From: a virus
Reading direction: 5' to 3' (one strand)
DNA: 31,762 bases
IMG/VR virus record: IMGVR_UViG_3300021964_000296
Location: 1 to 31,762 of that record
Numbering within the stretch: position 1 is the stretch's first letter; the number at the start of each line of letters is the position of its first letter. Of the stretch, positions 8,788 through 18,462 are shown one piece after another. Made by a program: the position numbers and the translations under genes. The notes below the pieces were generated by a model. It searched no databases, was not told where the DNA came from, and saw nothing but the letters and a program-made list of their open reading frames with translations.

Positions 8788-11700
8788 ATGGAAATGATAC
8801 ACGGTTTACATAAAGATACCTTACTTGAAATCAACGGAGTTCTCACTAAAATTAGTGATATTAAAGTTGGTGATGTAGTAAAAGGTTATGATTTAAGTTC
8901 CAACTCAATTAGGAATAACCAAGTTGTTAATGTAGCTAATGGTTTTGCTGATGGTTATCTGTTAATCAAATTATCAGATGGCTCAACACTAAAAACAACC
9001 CATGATGCTAACATTCTTACCTTAATGGGTGCTTGGGTTAATCCTATTAACGCATACAACAATAAAACCGAATTACATAATGACTTACATATTCTTTCAA
9101 TTAACTATGTAGAAGAGTCATTTGAATATATTAGTATAGAGGTTGAGCCAGACCATAATTTCTATGTAGGAAATGTATTACTACATAACACCGGCCCTAC
9201 CGGCCCTACCGGCCCTCAAGGTGCTCAAGGTGCTGCAACAACCGGCCCTCAAGGTGCTCAAGGAGCAGGTAATACCGGGCCTCAAGGTGCACAAGGTGCA
9301 CAAGGAACGAATGGCTCACAGGGTGCTCAAGGTGCTCAAGGTGCTTCGCCAACGGGCGCACAAGGTGCTCAAGGTGCTCAAGGTGCTCAAGGTTCTTCAC
9401 CAACAGGTGCACAGGGCCCTCAAGGTGCACAAGGTGCACAGGGTGCTTCACCGACAGGCGCACAAGGTGCACAAGGTGCACAAGGTGCATCTCCAACCGG
9501 CCCTCAAGGTGCACAAGGTGACTCACCAACGGGTGCACAAGGTGCTCAAGGTGCACAAGGTGCACAAGGAGCTCAAGGTGCACAAGGTACTTCACCTCAA
9601 GGTGCTCAAGGTGCAGTAGGCCCTCAAGGTGCTCAAGGTAGTGCAGGCGCTCAAGGTGCTCAAGGTGCTTCACCTCAAGGTTCACAAGGTGCACAAGGTG
9701 CACAAGGTAGTACAGGTGCACAAGGTGCACAAGGTACTTCACCTCAAGGTGCTCAAGGTGCAGCAGGCCCTCAAGGTGCTCAAGGAGATACAGGCGCTCA
9801 AGGTGCACAAGGTGCCTCACCTCAAGGTGCACAAGGTGCTCAAGGTGCTTCACCTCAAGGTTCACAAGGTGCACAAGGTGCACAAGGTACTTCACCTCAA
9901 GGTGCTCAAGGTGCAGCAGGCCCTCAAGGTGCTCAAGGAGATACAGGCGCTCAAGGTGCACAAGGTTCTTCACCAACGGGTAGTACAGGTGCACAAGGTG
10001 CTCAAGGTGCTTCACCGACAGGCGCACAAGGTGCACAAGGTTCTCAAGGTGCTTCACCTCAAGGTGCTCAAGGTGCTCAAGGTGCTCAGGGTAATGATGG
10101 CGCTCAAGGTGCTCAAGGTTCTTCACCAACGGGTGCTCAAGGTGCCCAAGGCCCTCAAGGCGCTCAAGGTGATACGGGTGCTCAAGGTGCTCAAGGTGCA
10201 CAAGGTACTTCACCTCAAGGTGCTCAAGGTGCCGCTGGCCCTCAAGGTGCACAAGGTGCTCAAGGGGCTTCACCTCAAGGTTCACAAGGAGCGCAAGGTG
10301 CACAAGGTGCTCAAGGTAATGATGGCGCTCAAGGTGCTCAAGGTTCTTCACCAACGGGTGCTCAAGGTGCTCAAGGTGCTCAAGGTGCTCAAGGTGACCA
10401 GGGTGCTCAAGGTGCACAAGGTACTTCACCTCAAGGTGCTCAAGGTGCCGTTGGCCCTCAAGGTGCTCAAGGTGCTCAAGGTTCTTCTCCAACGGGCGCA
10501 CAAGGTGCACAAGGTGCTCAAGGCGCACAGGGTGCATCTCCACAAGGCCCTCAAGGTGCACAAGGTGACTCACCAACGGGTGCTCAAGGCGCTCAAGGTG
10601 CACAAGGTGCTCAAGGTTCTTCACCAACAGGCGCACAAGGTGCTCAGGGTTCTTCACCAACGGGCGCACAAGGTGCTCAAGGTGCTCAAGGTGATACTGG
10701 TGCTCAAGGTGCGCAAGGTGCTCAAGGTGCTCAAGGTGCTCAAGGAGATGTAGGCCCGCAAGGAGCACAAGGTAATACAGGCGCTCAAGGTGCTTCACCG
10801 ACAGGCGCACAAGGTGCACAAGGTTCTCAAGGTGCTTCACCAACAGGCGCACAAGGTGCACAAGGTGCTTCCCCAACAGGCGCTCAAGGCGCACAAGGAG
10901 ATGTAGGTGCACAAGGTGCTCAAGGTTCTTCACCTCAAGGTGCTCAAGGTGCTCAAGGTAGTGTGGGAGCACAAGGTGCTCAAGGTGCTCAAGGTGCTTC
11001 ACCTCAAGGTGCACAAGGTGCACAAGGTGCACAGGGTAGTACAGGTGCACAAGGTGCACAAGGTTCTTCACCTCAAGGTGCTCAAGGTGCTCAAGGTTCT
11101 GATGGTGCTACTGGCGCTCAAGGAGCACAAGGTGCTTCACCAACAGGTGCACAAGGTGCTCAAGGTTTACAAGGTGCTCAAGGTGCTCAAGGTGCTCAAG
11201 GTGCTTCACCAACAGGCGCTCAAGGTGCACAAGGTGAAACGGGAGCACAGGGTGCTTCTCCAACAGGCGCTCAAGGTGCTCAAGGTGCTTCTCCAATAGG
11301 CGCTCAAGGTGCTCAAGGTGATACTGGTGCACAAGGTGCACAAGGAGCACAAGGAGCGCAGGGTGCTCAAGGTGATATTGGTGCCCAAGGTTCTCAAGGT
11401 AATACAGGTGCTCAAGGTGCATCTCCAACTGGTGCACAAGGTGCTCAAGGTGCTCAAGGTTCTTCTCCAACAGGCGCACAAGGTGCACAAGGTGCTTCCC
11501 CAACAGGCGCTCAAGGTGCTCAAGGTAGTGTGGGAGCACAAGGTGCTCAAGGTGCACAAGGTGATACGGGTGCTCAAGGCGCTCAAGGCGCTCAAGGTGA
11601 TACTGGTGCAATTGGTGCACAAGGTGCTCAAGGTGCCTCTCCAATAGGTGCACAAGGTGCTCAAGGTTCTTCACCAACGGGTGCTCAAGGTGCTCAAGGT

Positions 11701-13296
11701 GCTTCTCCAACTGGCGCACAAGGTGACGCGGGTGAAGCAGGTGCACAAGGAGCACAGGGTGCTCAAGGAGCACAAGGTGCTCAAGGTGCTCAAGGTGATA
11801 CAGGCGCTCAAGGTGCCCAAGGTTCTTCACCTCAAGGTTCACAAGGTGCTCAAGGTTCTGATGGTGCTACTGGCGCTCAAGGTGCTCAAGGTTCTTCACC
11901 GGTCGGTGCACAAGGTGCTCAAGGTTCTGATGGTGCTACTGGCGCTCAAGGTGCTCAAGGTTCTTCACCGGTCGGTGCACAAGGCGCACAAGGTGACACG
12001 GGCGCTCAAGGTGCGCAGGGTGCTCAAGGTGCTCAAGGTGCTTCACCAACAGGTGCTCAAGGAGCACAAGGTGCTCAAGGTAATGATGGCGCTCAAGGTG
12101 CCCAAGGTTCTTCACCGGTCGGTGCACAAGGTGCTCAAGGTTCTGATGGTGCTATTGGCGCTCAAGGTGCACAAGGTTCTTCGCCGGTTGGTGCACAAGG
12201 TGCACAAGGTGATACAGGTGCACAAGGTGCTCAAGGCGCTCAAGGTGCTTCACCGGTCGGTGCACAAGGTGCACAAGGTGCACAAGGTGCTCAAGGTTCT
12301 TCACCAACGGGCGCTCAAGGTGCTCAAGGTGCTTCTCCAACCGGCGCTCAAGGTGATGCTGGTGATATTGGTGCTCAAGGTGCTCAAGGTGCGCAGGGTG
12401 CACAAGGTTCTGATGGTGCTCAAGGTGCTCAAGGTTTAGAAGGTGCTCAAGGTGCTTCACCTGAAGGCGCTCAAGGTGCTCAAGGTGCACAAGGTGCATC
12501 TCCAACGGGTGCACAAGGTGCTCAAGGTGACTCACCAACTGGCGCTCAAGGTGATGCTGGTGATATTGGTGCACAAGGTGCACAAGGTGCGCAGGGTGCA
12601 CAAGGTGCTACTTCAATCGGCCCTCAAGGTGCGCAAGGTGACCCTGGTGCAGCTGGTACATCTCCTGAAGGTGCACAAGGCGCTCAAGGTGCTCAAGGAA
12701 CTGATGGCGCACAAGGTGCTCAAGGTGCTCAAGGTGATATCGGCGCTCAAGGTGCTCAAGGTGATACCGGCGCTCAAGGTGCTCAAGGTGCTTCTCCAAT
12801 AGGCGCTCAAGGTGCACAAGGTGCTTCACCTCAAGGTGCTCAAGGTGCTCAAGGTGCTCAAGGTGATGTGGGAGCTCAAGGTGCACAAGGTTCACAAGGT
12901 TCACAAGGCGCTGATGGTGCTATTGGAGCGCAAGGTGCACAAGGTTCAGAGGGTGCTCCAGGTACATCACCTCAAGGAGCTCAGGGAGCTCAAGGTTTAG
13001 ACGGTGCACAAGGCGCCCAAGGTGCCCAAGGTGCACAAGGTGATGTGGGAGCACAAGGCGCACAAGGTGATATTGGTGCACAAGGTGCTCAAGGTGCTTC
13101 ACCTACTGGTGCTCAAGGTGCTCAAGGCGCTTCACCAACAGGTGCTCAAGGAGCACAAGGAGCTGACGCATTGGGAACTACAATTGGTGGTGGATACAAT
13201 CCATTGGTATACAATACAAACCTTGGTGCATTGACCTTCGTTGATGGATTTGGAAATGAATTCGTATTACATATGTATGTAAGTGGTTCTTACTAA
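8788..13296 (+). CDS. Hint-domain-led collagen-like fibre protein 1
   Basis: A 1502-aa protein in three parts. Residues 6-134 form a Hint fold. Block A is G-L-H-K-D-T-L-L with Gly6 where inteins have Cys1, then [11 protein letters not shown] block-B-like stretch lies at 65-78. Blocks F/G are near perfect: V119[14 protein letters not shown]133-N134, followed by Thr135. Residues 136-1457 are Gly-X-Y collagen repeat, mostly G-A-Q, with close to 60 five-residue breaks of the form G-x-S-P-x. The last 45 residues are a small non-collagen cap ending V-S-G-S-Y, likely the trimer-forming or binding tip. By family knowledge the His-Asn end could drive Asn cyclisation and release a collagen rod starting T-G-P-T. 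The missing Cys argues against splicing. The ATG follows AGGTAGG; the gene is 8 bases from the previous fibre. Confidence 0.85.
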   Translation: MEMIHGLHKDTLLEINGVLTKISDIKVGDVVKGYDLSSNSIRNNQVVNVANGFADGYLLIKLSDGSTLKTTHDANILTLMGAWVNPINAYNNKTELHNDLHILSINYVEESFEYISIEVEPDHNFYVGNVLLHNTGPTGPTGPQGAQGAATTGPQGAQGAGNTGPQGAQGAQGTNGSQGAQGAQGASPTGAQGAQGAQGAQGSSPTGAQGPQGAQGAQGASPTGAQGAQGAQGASPTGPQGAQGDSPTGAQGAQGAQGAQGAQGAQGTSPQGAQGAVGPQGAQGSAGAQGAQGASPQGSQGAQGAQGSTGAQGAQGTSPQGAQGAAGPQGAQGDTGAQGAQGASPQGAQGAQGASPQGSQGAQGAQGTSPQGAQGAAGPQGAQGDTGAQGAQGSSPTGSTGAQGAQGASPTGAQGAQGSQGASPQGAQGAQGAQGNDGAQGAQGSSPTGAQGAQGPQGAQGDTGAQGAQGAQGTSPQGAQGAAGPQGAQGAQGASPQGSQGAQGAQGAQGNDGAQGAQGSSPTGAQGAQGAQGAQGDQGAQGAQGTSPQGAQGAVGPQGAQGAQGSSPTGAQGAQGAQGAQGASPQGPQGAQGDSPTGAQGAQGAQGAQGSSPTGAQGAQGSSPTGAQGAQGAQGDTGAQGAQGAQGAQGAQGDVGPQGAQGNTGAQGASPTGAQGAQGSQGASPTGAQGAQGASPTGAQGAQGDVGAQGAQGSSPQGAQGAQGSVGAQGAQGAQGASPQGAQGAQGAQGSTGAQGAQGSSPQGAQGAQGSDGATGAQGAQGASPTGAQGAQGLQGAQGAQGAQGASPTGAQGAQGETGAQGASPTGAQGAQGASPIGAQGAQGDTGAQGAQGAQGAQGAQGDIGAQGSQGNTGAQGASPTGAQGAQGAQGSSPTGAQGAQGASPTGAQGAQGSVGAQGAQGAQGDTGAQGAQGAQGDTGAIGAQGAQGASPIGAQGAQGSSPTGAQGAQGASPTGAQGDAGEAGAQGAQGAQGAQGAQGAQGDTGAQGAQGSSPQGSQGAQGSDGATGAQGAQGSSPVGAQGAQGSDGATGAQGAQGSSPVGAQGAQGDTGAQGAQGAQGAQGASPTGAQGAQGAQGNDGAQGAQGSSPVGAQGAQGSDGAIGAQGAQGSSPVGAQGAQGDTGAQGAQGAQGASPVGAQGAQGAQGAQGSSPTGAQGAQGASPTGAQGDAGDIGAQGAQGAQGAQGSDGAQGAQGLEGAQGASPEGAQGAQGAQGASPTGAQGAQGDSPTGAQGDAGDIGAQGAQGAQGAQGATSIGPQGAQGDPGAAGTSPEGAQGAQGAQGTDGAQGAQGAQGDIGAQGAQGDTGAQGAQGASPIGAQGAQGASPQGAQGAQGAQGDVGAQGAQGSQGSQGADGAIGAQGAQGSEGAPGTSPQGAQGAQGLDGAQGAQGAQGAQGDVGAQGAQGDIGAQGAQGASPTGAQGAQGASPTGAQGAQGADALGTTIGGGYNPLVYNTNLGALTFVDGFGNEFVLHMYVSGSY
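8803..9189 (+). other. Hint domain lacking Cys1, predicted C-terminal cleavage at Asn134
   Basis: Domain feature covering residues 6-134. Seen: the block F His (H123) with N-F-Y, the penultimate His133, terminal Asn134 and Thr135 after it. Not seen: a Cys or Ser nucleophile at the start, and a well-placed block B His (H72 is offset from its usual place). The pattern fits a C-terminal-cleavage-only Hint domain at the extreme N-terminus, with no room for an N-extein. Confidence 0.7.
9193..13158 (+). repeat. Collagen Gly-X-Y tract 1 (about 1322 residues)
   Basis: The DNA is a 9-base theme (GGT-GCN-CAA) with synonymous variation, chiefly GCT/GCA. The encoded residues are limited to G, A, Q, S, P, T, N, D, E, V, I and L; I find no Lys, Arg, His, Cys or aromatic residue. 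Exact DNA duplications exist: 9733-9813 equals 9886-9966, and the 69-base unit 11845-11913 is repeated in tandem at 11914-11982. Long open frames on both strands here are by-products of the repeat. Confidence 0.9.
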
Positions 13297-13312
13297 TAGA
13301 AGAGAATAGAAT

Positions 13313-16300
13313 ATGAGCGTATTAAACGGACAACTTGTAAGGTTACCTGATAGTTCTTCAGTTGCGATTGAGAATATTACTTCTGGTTCTATTGTAACCG
13401 GTGTAGTTTTACCTGGTTTAGGATTACAAGAAAGCGATTGGAAAGGTTGGTCATCTACTGATATATCTTCAACCGAATTATCCACCGCAGAGGTAATAAG
13501 TAAACATACATCTCCAAGTGCAAGTCATGATGTCCTTGAAATCAACAATGGTGCTCTTACAGTTCATCCTGATAAGAAAATATTAGTAAAAGATGGTGAT
13601 GGTGTATATAGATTTATTTACGCTAAACAACTTGAACTAAATTCCGACTCATTAGTAAAATATACCGATACTGGAATAACCGAAGAGTTAGTCACTTCAG
13701 TATATACAATTACAAATCAGTATGTATCAGAAATAGCCATTGAAGACATAGATGTATACCTACTTAATGGATACATAGTTCACAATCCAGAAGGATATGT
13801 AGTATATTCTTGTGGTGGTGGACTTATTGGTAATTTTTACTTTCAAGGGACTGACCCAGGCAGTTATTCTGCTGATTGTTGGAATGTAGAAGATGATTCT
13901 GAACGTGGTGCTTTCATTGGCTTTTGTATACAAACGTGTGAGACCACAGACGCCTCAGCTTGGATGCAGGTTAGTGACCCATGTGGGGAGTCGAGTCCAG
14001 AAATTTGTGGTGACGCAGATTCATCACCTGGCCCATCAGGTCCGCAGGGTTCTCAAGGTGCACCTGCTGTATCATTAACTGGTGCTCAAGGTGCTCAAGG
14101 TGAACTTGGGGAGTATGGTGAATATGGTGCTGCGGGTGCAAAAGCTGCAGTAGAGACTGGAGCCGGAGGAGCTGGTGGTCATATTGGCGCTCAAGGAGCA
14201 CAAGGTGGAAGAGGTGCAGACGGTGCCGGTGGTCATATTGGCGCTCAAGGAGCACAAGGTGGAACTAATGCCGGTGCTGGTGGTCATGCTGGTGACCAAG
14301 GTGCTCAAGGTGCTGGTGGTAGAGGAGGTCATGCCGGCGATACTGGCCCTCAAGGTTCTCAAGGTGCTGCTTCTGGTGCTCAAGGTGCTCAAGGTGCTAA
14401 TGGTATTGGTGGAGCCATTGGAGCAGCAGGTACTAAAGGACATTCCGGTGATACTGGTGCACAGGGTGCTCAAGGTACAAATCCCCAAGGAGCTCAAGGC
14501 GCTCAAGGCCTAACCGGTAATGCTGGTGATACTGGCCCTCAAGGTGCTCAAGGTGTAGACGGTGCTCAAGGTGCTCAAGGTGGTGCTGGTCATGCTGGTG
14601 ATACTGGCGCACAAGGTGCTCAAGGTGCGAATCCTCAAGGAGCTCAAGGCGCTCAAGGAGCTGGTGGTCATGCCGGTGATACTGGTTTAACAGGTGCTGG
14701 TGGTCATGCCGGTGATACTGGTTTACAGGGTGCTCAGGGTGTTAAAGGGCATTCCGGTGCTACTGGCGCACAAGGTGCTCAAGGTACGAATCCTCAAGGA
14801 GCTCAAGGCGCTCAAGGAGCTGGTGGTGCCCCCGGTGATACTGGCGCACAAGGTGCTCAAGGCCTTACTGGTCACATTGGTAATCAAGGAGCTCAAGGTG
14901 CTAATGGTATTGGTGGTGCTGCCGGTGATACTGGGGGTGGTGGTGCCGGTGGTAGAGAGGGTCATTTAGGTAGTAGTTTAACCGGTCATGCTGGTGCTAC
15001 TGGAGCTCAAGGTGCTCAAGGAGCTACGGGTAATGCTGGAGCACAAGGTGCTCAAGGTGCGGATGGTACTAAAGGACATAGTGGTGATACTGGTGCACAA
15101 GGTGCTCAAGGAACAAATCCAACCGGAGCTACTGGTCATTTTGGAGATTTAGGCGCGCAAGGGGCTCAAGGAGCTACTGGTGCTGCTGGCGCTCAAGGTG
15201 CTCAAGGAGCTACTGGCCACATTGGAGCACAAGGCGCTCAGGGAAGCGATAGTGTCATCGGTGCAGCTGGAGCTCAAGGAGTTGCAGGTACTAAAGGACA
15301 TAGTGGTGATGTAGGAGCACAAGGTGCTCAGGGAACAAATCCAACAGGTAACACCGGTCACACAGGAGACACCGGTGCGCAAGGAGCTCAAGGTGCTAAT
15401 GGTATTGGTGGTGCTGCTGGTGATACCGGCCCTCAAGGTTCTCAAGGTGCTGCTTCTGGTGCTCAAGGTGCTCAAGGAGCTGATGGTAGAGAAGGTATTA
15501 CTGGTCATATTGGTGCCCAAGGAGCACAAGGTGCTGGTGGTGCTGCTGGTGATACTGGCCCTCAAGGTGCTCAAGGTGCGATTGGTGCTCAGGGAGCTCA
15601 AGGTGCTAAAGGTCAAATAATAGGTGAACTTGGAAACGAAGGTGCGCTTGGTGACCAAGGTTCTGCTGGTGCTCAAGGCGCTCAAGGTTTGGTAGGCGCT
15701 CAAGGAGCTCAAGGTGCTAATGGTATTGGTGGTGCTGCCGGTGATACTGGAGCACAAGGAGGTGGTGGTCACATTGGAGCACAAGGCGCTCAAGGTAATC
15801 AAGGAGCTCAAGGTGCACAGGGTAGTGATGGTGCTGCTGGTGATGTAGGTGCTCAAGGTAATACAGGTGCTCAAGGTGCACAAGGTTTAGACCCCGAAGC
15901 TGAAGGAAATGATAATACAGGCCACATTGGTGATGTAGGCCCTCAAGGCGCTCAAGGTGGTACAGGTGCACAAGGTGCTCAAGGTGGTGAAGGTCATATT
16001 GGCGCTCAAGGTGCCCAAGGTGATATTGGTGCTCAAGGAGCACAAGGAGCTCAAGGTCTTGAAGGCCATGCTGGTGATGTAGGTGCTCAAGGTTCAGTAG
16101 GTGCTCAAGGTGCACAAGGTTTAGACCCTGAAGCTGAAGGAAATGATAATACAGGTCATATTGGTGCTCAAGGAGCTCAAGGTGAACGTGGAGCTCAAGG
16201 TGCACAAGGTAATGATGGTGCTCAAGGTGCTCAAGGTCTTGATGGTGCTGCCGGTGATGTAGGTGCCCAAGGTTCAGTAGGTGCTCAAGGCGCTCAAGGT

Positions 16301-18442
16301 GCTAAAGGTTTGGTGCTCGGTGAGCTTGGAAACGAAGGTGCACTTGGTGACCAAGGGTCAACCGGAGCACAAGGAGCTCAAGGCGATGTTGGTGCACAAG
16401 GTGCTCAAGGCGCGGATGGTATCACAGGACATACTGGAGATACAGGCGCTCAAGGTGATGATGGTAATCCGGGTGATGTTGGTGCTCAAGGCGCTCAAGG
16501 CGCTCAAGGTGCTCAAGGTGATGTAGGTAACCAAGGAGCACAAGGTGCCCAAGGTCAAAATGGATTGTCAGGTGCACAAGGAGCACAAGGTGCTCAAGGT
16601 GATGTTGGTCATATTGGTGCTCAAGGTGCTCAAGGTGGTCGTGGTCATGATGGCGCTCAAGGTGCTCAAGGTAGTGAAGGACATACTGGCTCTCAAGGTG
16701 CCCAAGGTGATACTGGTGCTCAAGGCGCACAAGGTGCAGCTGGTGCCAAAAGTTTAGAATCAGGCGCTGTTGGTAACCTCGGCGCTCAAGGTGATATTGG
16801 TGCTCAGGGTCATATTGGTGATGTTGGAGCTTATGGTGATGAAGGAGCACAAGGAGCACAAGGAGCTCAGGGTGATGGTGGTCACATTGGAGCACAAGGC
16901 GCTCAAGGTGATGTAGGTGCTCAAGGTGCTCAAGGTGCTCAAGGTGGTGAAGGACATATCGGCGCTCAAGGAGCACAAGGTTCTGATGGCGCCCAAGGTG
17001 CACAAGGTTTAGACCCAACGGTAGAGGGTAATGAAAATACAGGCCACATCGGTCACATTGGAGCACAAGGCGCTCAAGGTGATGTAGGTAACGAAGGAGC
17101 ACAAGGCGCTCAAGGTGATGAAGGTCATATTGGCGCTCAAGGAGCACAAGGTTCTGATGGCGCCCAAGGAGCTCAAGGTGCTCAAGGTGATGAAGGTCAT
17201 ATTGGCGCTCAAGGTGCACAAGGTTCGGTTGGCGCTCAAGGTGCACAAGGTTTAGACCCTGAAGCTGAAGGAAATGATAATACAGGTCATATTGGTGCTC
17301 AAGGTGCTCAAGGTGCTGATGGTAGAGAAGGTGGTGATGGCCATACGGGTGATACTGGTGCTCAAGGTGATACTGGTCATATTGGCGCTCAAGGTGCCCA
17401 AGGTGATGTTGGCGCTCAAGGAGCTCAAGGTGCACTTGGTGCAAAAACCATAGATAATGGAGCTCAAGGTTCACAAGGTTCTGATGGTGCTCAAGGTGCA
17501 CAAGGAGATGCAGGTGCACAAGGCGCTCAAGGTGACCAAGGGGGTGGTGGTCACGATGGTGATGTTGGAGCTCAAGGTGATACTGGTCATATTGGTGCGC
17601 AGGGAGCACAAGGAGACCAAGGAGCACAAGGTGCCCAAGGTGCTGATGGCCCACCTGCAGGACAATTAATTAAAGGCGCAGATGGTGGTGTTTATACTCC
17701 TGGTGATGTTGGAGCTCAAGGTGCACAAGGTGCTGCCTCTGAAGGAGCTGGGGCTCAAGGTCAAGTTGGTGCCATCGGAGCACAAGGAGCTCAAGGTGCA
17801 AAATCGTTGGCCCAAGGAGCTCAAGGCGCTCAAGGTTCTGATGGAGCACAAGGCGCCCAAGGCCATGATGGTCACGATGGTGATGTTGGAGCTCAAGGTT
17901 TAGATGGTGGATTTGGTGATACGGGCGCACAAGGAGCTCAAGGTCTTATTGGTGCTCAAGGTGCACAAGGTTTAGACCCTGAAGCTGAAGGAAACGATAA
18001 TACAGGCCATATTGGTGCCCAAGGTGCACAAGGCGCTCAAGGTGATATTGGTGCACAAGGTGCACAAGGTAGTAGTTCTGCATTAGGCGCGTCTGGTGAT
18101 ACGGGAGCTCAGGGTGCTCAAGGTGCACTTGGTGCAAAAACCATAGATAATGGAGCTCAAGGGTTGGGTGGTCAAGAAGGTGCACTTGGTGACCAAGGTG
18201 CATTTGGTGCCGATGGTTTACAAGGTTTCCAAGGAGCTCAAGGTAATGCCGGTGATACTGGTTCTCCCGGAGTCGCAGGTGCTCCTGGCGCTAAAATCTT
18301 AAATGAATTTAGTGGTGAAGCAGGATACTTACAAGTTAACTATAAACCTGCTACCACAACAATAAAAAATATTACATATACTGATACCGATACTGGCATT
18401 GTTTATATTTTAGAAATATTCCCAAGTGGGTCTATGTACTAA
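13313..18442 (+). CDS. Hint-like-domain-led collagen-like fibre protein 2
   Basis: A 1709-aa protein. Residues 5-158 resemble a second, divergent Hint domain. A block-A-like N-G-Q-L-V-R-L-P-D has no Cys. T83-V-H85-P then I-L-V-K-D-G and A-K-Q-L match the usual block B region. The domain ends I-A-I-E-D-I-D-V-Y-L-L-N-G-Y-I-V-H157-N158 followed by Pro159, but Asp147 stands where block F usually has His. Residues 165-235 hold six Cys (167, 189, 205, 209, 224, 232). Residues 240-1661 are collagen repeat with many G-H-(I/A/S/T/D)-G triplets, five copies of a G-L-D-P linker, and G-(A/T)-N-P-x breaks. The last 48 residues form a cap ending F-P-S-G-S-M-Y, like the V-S-G-S-Y end of collagen 1. It begins 16 bases after collagen 1, behind a GAAGAG ribosome site, and probably forms a partner rod. 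Confidence 0.8.
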   Translation: MSVLNGQLVRLPDSSSVAIENITSGSIVTGVVLPGLGLQESDWKGWSSTDISSTELSTAEVISKHTSPSASHDVLEINNGALTVHPDKKILVKDGDGVYRFIYAKQLELNSDSLVKYTDTGITEELVTSVYTITNQYVSEIAIEDIDVYLLNGYIVHNPEGYVVYSCGGGLIGNFYFQGTDPGSYSADCWNVEDDSERGAFIGFCIQTCETTDASAWMQVSDPCGESSPEICGDADSSPGPSGPQGSQGAPAVSLTGAQGAQGELGEYGEYGAAGAKAAVETGAGGAGGHIGAQGAQGGRGADGAGGHIGAQGAQGGTNAGAGGHAGDQGAQGAGGRGGHAGDTGPQGSQGAASGAQGAQGANGIGGAIGAAGTKGHSGDTGAQGAQGTNPQGAQGAQGLTGNAGDTGPQGAQGVDGAQGAQGGAGHAGDTGAQGAQGANPQGAQGAQGAGGHAGDTGLTGAGGHAGDTGLQGAQGVKGHSGATGAQGAQGTNPQGAQGAQGAGGAPGDTGAQGAQGLTGHIGNQGAQGANGIGGAAGDTGGGGAGGREGHLGSSLTGHAGATGAQGAQGATGNAGAQGAQGADGTKGHSGDTGAQGAQGTNPTGATGHFGDLGAQGAQGATGAAGAQGAQGATGHIGAQGAQGSDSVIGAAGAQGVAGTKGHSGDVGAQGAQGTNPTGNTGHTGDTGAQGAQGANGIGGAAGDTGPQGSQGAASGAQGAQGADGREGITGHIGAQGAQGAGGAAGDTGPQGAQGAIGAQGAQGAKGQIIGELGNEGALGDQGSAGAQGAQGLVGAQGAQGANGIGGAAGDTGAQGGGGHIGAQGAQGNQGAQGAQGSDGAAGDVGAQGNTGAQGAQGLDPEAEGNDNTGHIGDVGPQGAQGGTGAQGAQGGEGHIGAQGAQGDIGAQGAQGAQGLEGHAGDVGAQGSVGAQGAQGLDPEAEGNDNTGHIGAQGAQGERGAQGAQGNDGAQGAQGLDGAAGDVGAQGSVGAQGAQGAKGLVLGELGNEGALGDQGSTGAQGAQGDVGAQGAQGADGITGHTGDTGAQGDDGNPGDVGAQGAQGAQGAQGDVGNQGAQGAQGQNGLSGAQGAQGAQGDVGHIGAQGAQGGRGHDGAQGAQGSEGHTGSQGAQGDTGAQGAQGAAGAKSLESGAVGNLGAQGDIGAQGHIGDVGAYGDEGAQGAQGAQGDGGHIGAQGAQGDVGAQGAQGAQGGEGHIGAQGAQGSDGAQGAQGLDPTVEGNENTGHIGHIGAQGAQGDVGNEGAQGAQGDEGHIGAQGAQGSDGAQGAQGAQGDEGHIGAQGAQGSVGAQGAQGLDPEAEGNDNTGHIGAQGAQGADGREGGDGHTGDTGAQGDTGHIGAQGAQGDVGAQGAQGALGAKTIDNGAQGSQGSDGAQGAQGDAGAQGAQGDQGGGGHDGDVGAQGDTGHIGAQGAQGDQGAQGAQGADGPPAGQLIKGADGGVYTPGDVGAQGAQGAASEGAGAQGQVGAIGAQGAQGAKSLAQGAQGAQGSDGAQGAQGHDGHDGDVGAQGLDGGFGDTGAQGAQGLIGAQGAQGLDPEAEGNDNTGHIGAQGAQGAQGDIGAQGAQGSSSALGASGDTGAQGAQGALGAKTIDNGAQGLGGQEGALGDQGAFGADGLQGFQGAQGNAGDTGSPGVAGAPGAKILNEFSGEAGYLQVNYKPATTTIKNITYTDTDTGIVYILEIFPSGSMY
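13325..13786 (+). other. Divergent Hint-like domain of collagen protein 2
   Basis: Residues 5-158. Supporting signs are the T-x-H-P block with following D-G and A-x-x-L, and the terminal N-G-Y-I-V-H-N. Missing are Cys1 and the block F His. The +1 residue is Pro, which is unusual for splicing. It is weaker than the domain in collagen 1, but the same placement in the adjacent paralogue supports the call. Confidence 0.5.
14030..18295 (+). repeat. Collagen Gly-X-Y tract 2, His-containing (about 1420 residues)
   Basis: Gly-X-Y repeats rich in G-A-Q, G-H-I, G-H-A, G-D-T, G-D-V and G-P-Q. A recurring acidic linker beginning G-L-D-P occurs near 15884, 16118, 17006 (variant), 17249 and 17969. Lys is mostly in the Y position of G-A-K or G-T-K triplets. 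Unlike tract 1, His, Lys and some Arg are present. Confidence 0.9.
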
Positions 18443-18462
18443 TTTATTAAAGTTCATTTACA

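Noticed and set aside
8788-9193. A full splicing intein interrupting the collagen gene
   Set aside because: No N-extein, no Cys/Ser at position 1 and no homing endonuclease; only C-terminal cleavage remains chemically plausible.
9206-11071. A 621-codon open frame on the minus strand within collagen gene 1
   Set aside because: It encodes only monotone H-L-E/V-H-L words, the reverse complement of the G-A-Q codons; the repeat simply contains no stop in that frame.
9629-12802. Several long + strand open frames (for example 9629-10753 and 11648-12439) rich in V-L-K-V-H-K
   Set aside because: These are out-of-frame readings of the same 9-base repeat, without ribosome sites or normal composition.
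15717-17654. Minus-strand open frames across collagen gene 2
   Set aside because: Same repeat artefact as in collagen gene 1; low-complexity product and no ribosome site.
9193-18295. Regular short repeats that might suggest a CRISPR array or satellite
   Set aside because: The period is 9 bases, in frame and coding Gly-X-Y; there are no unique spacers.
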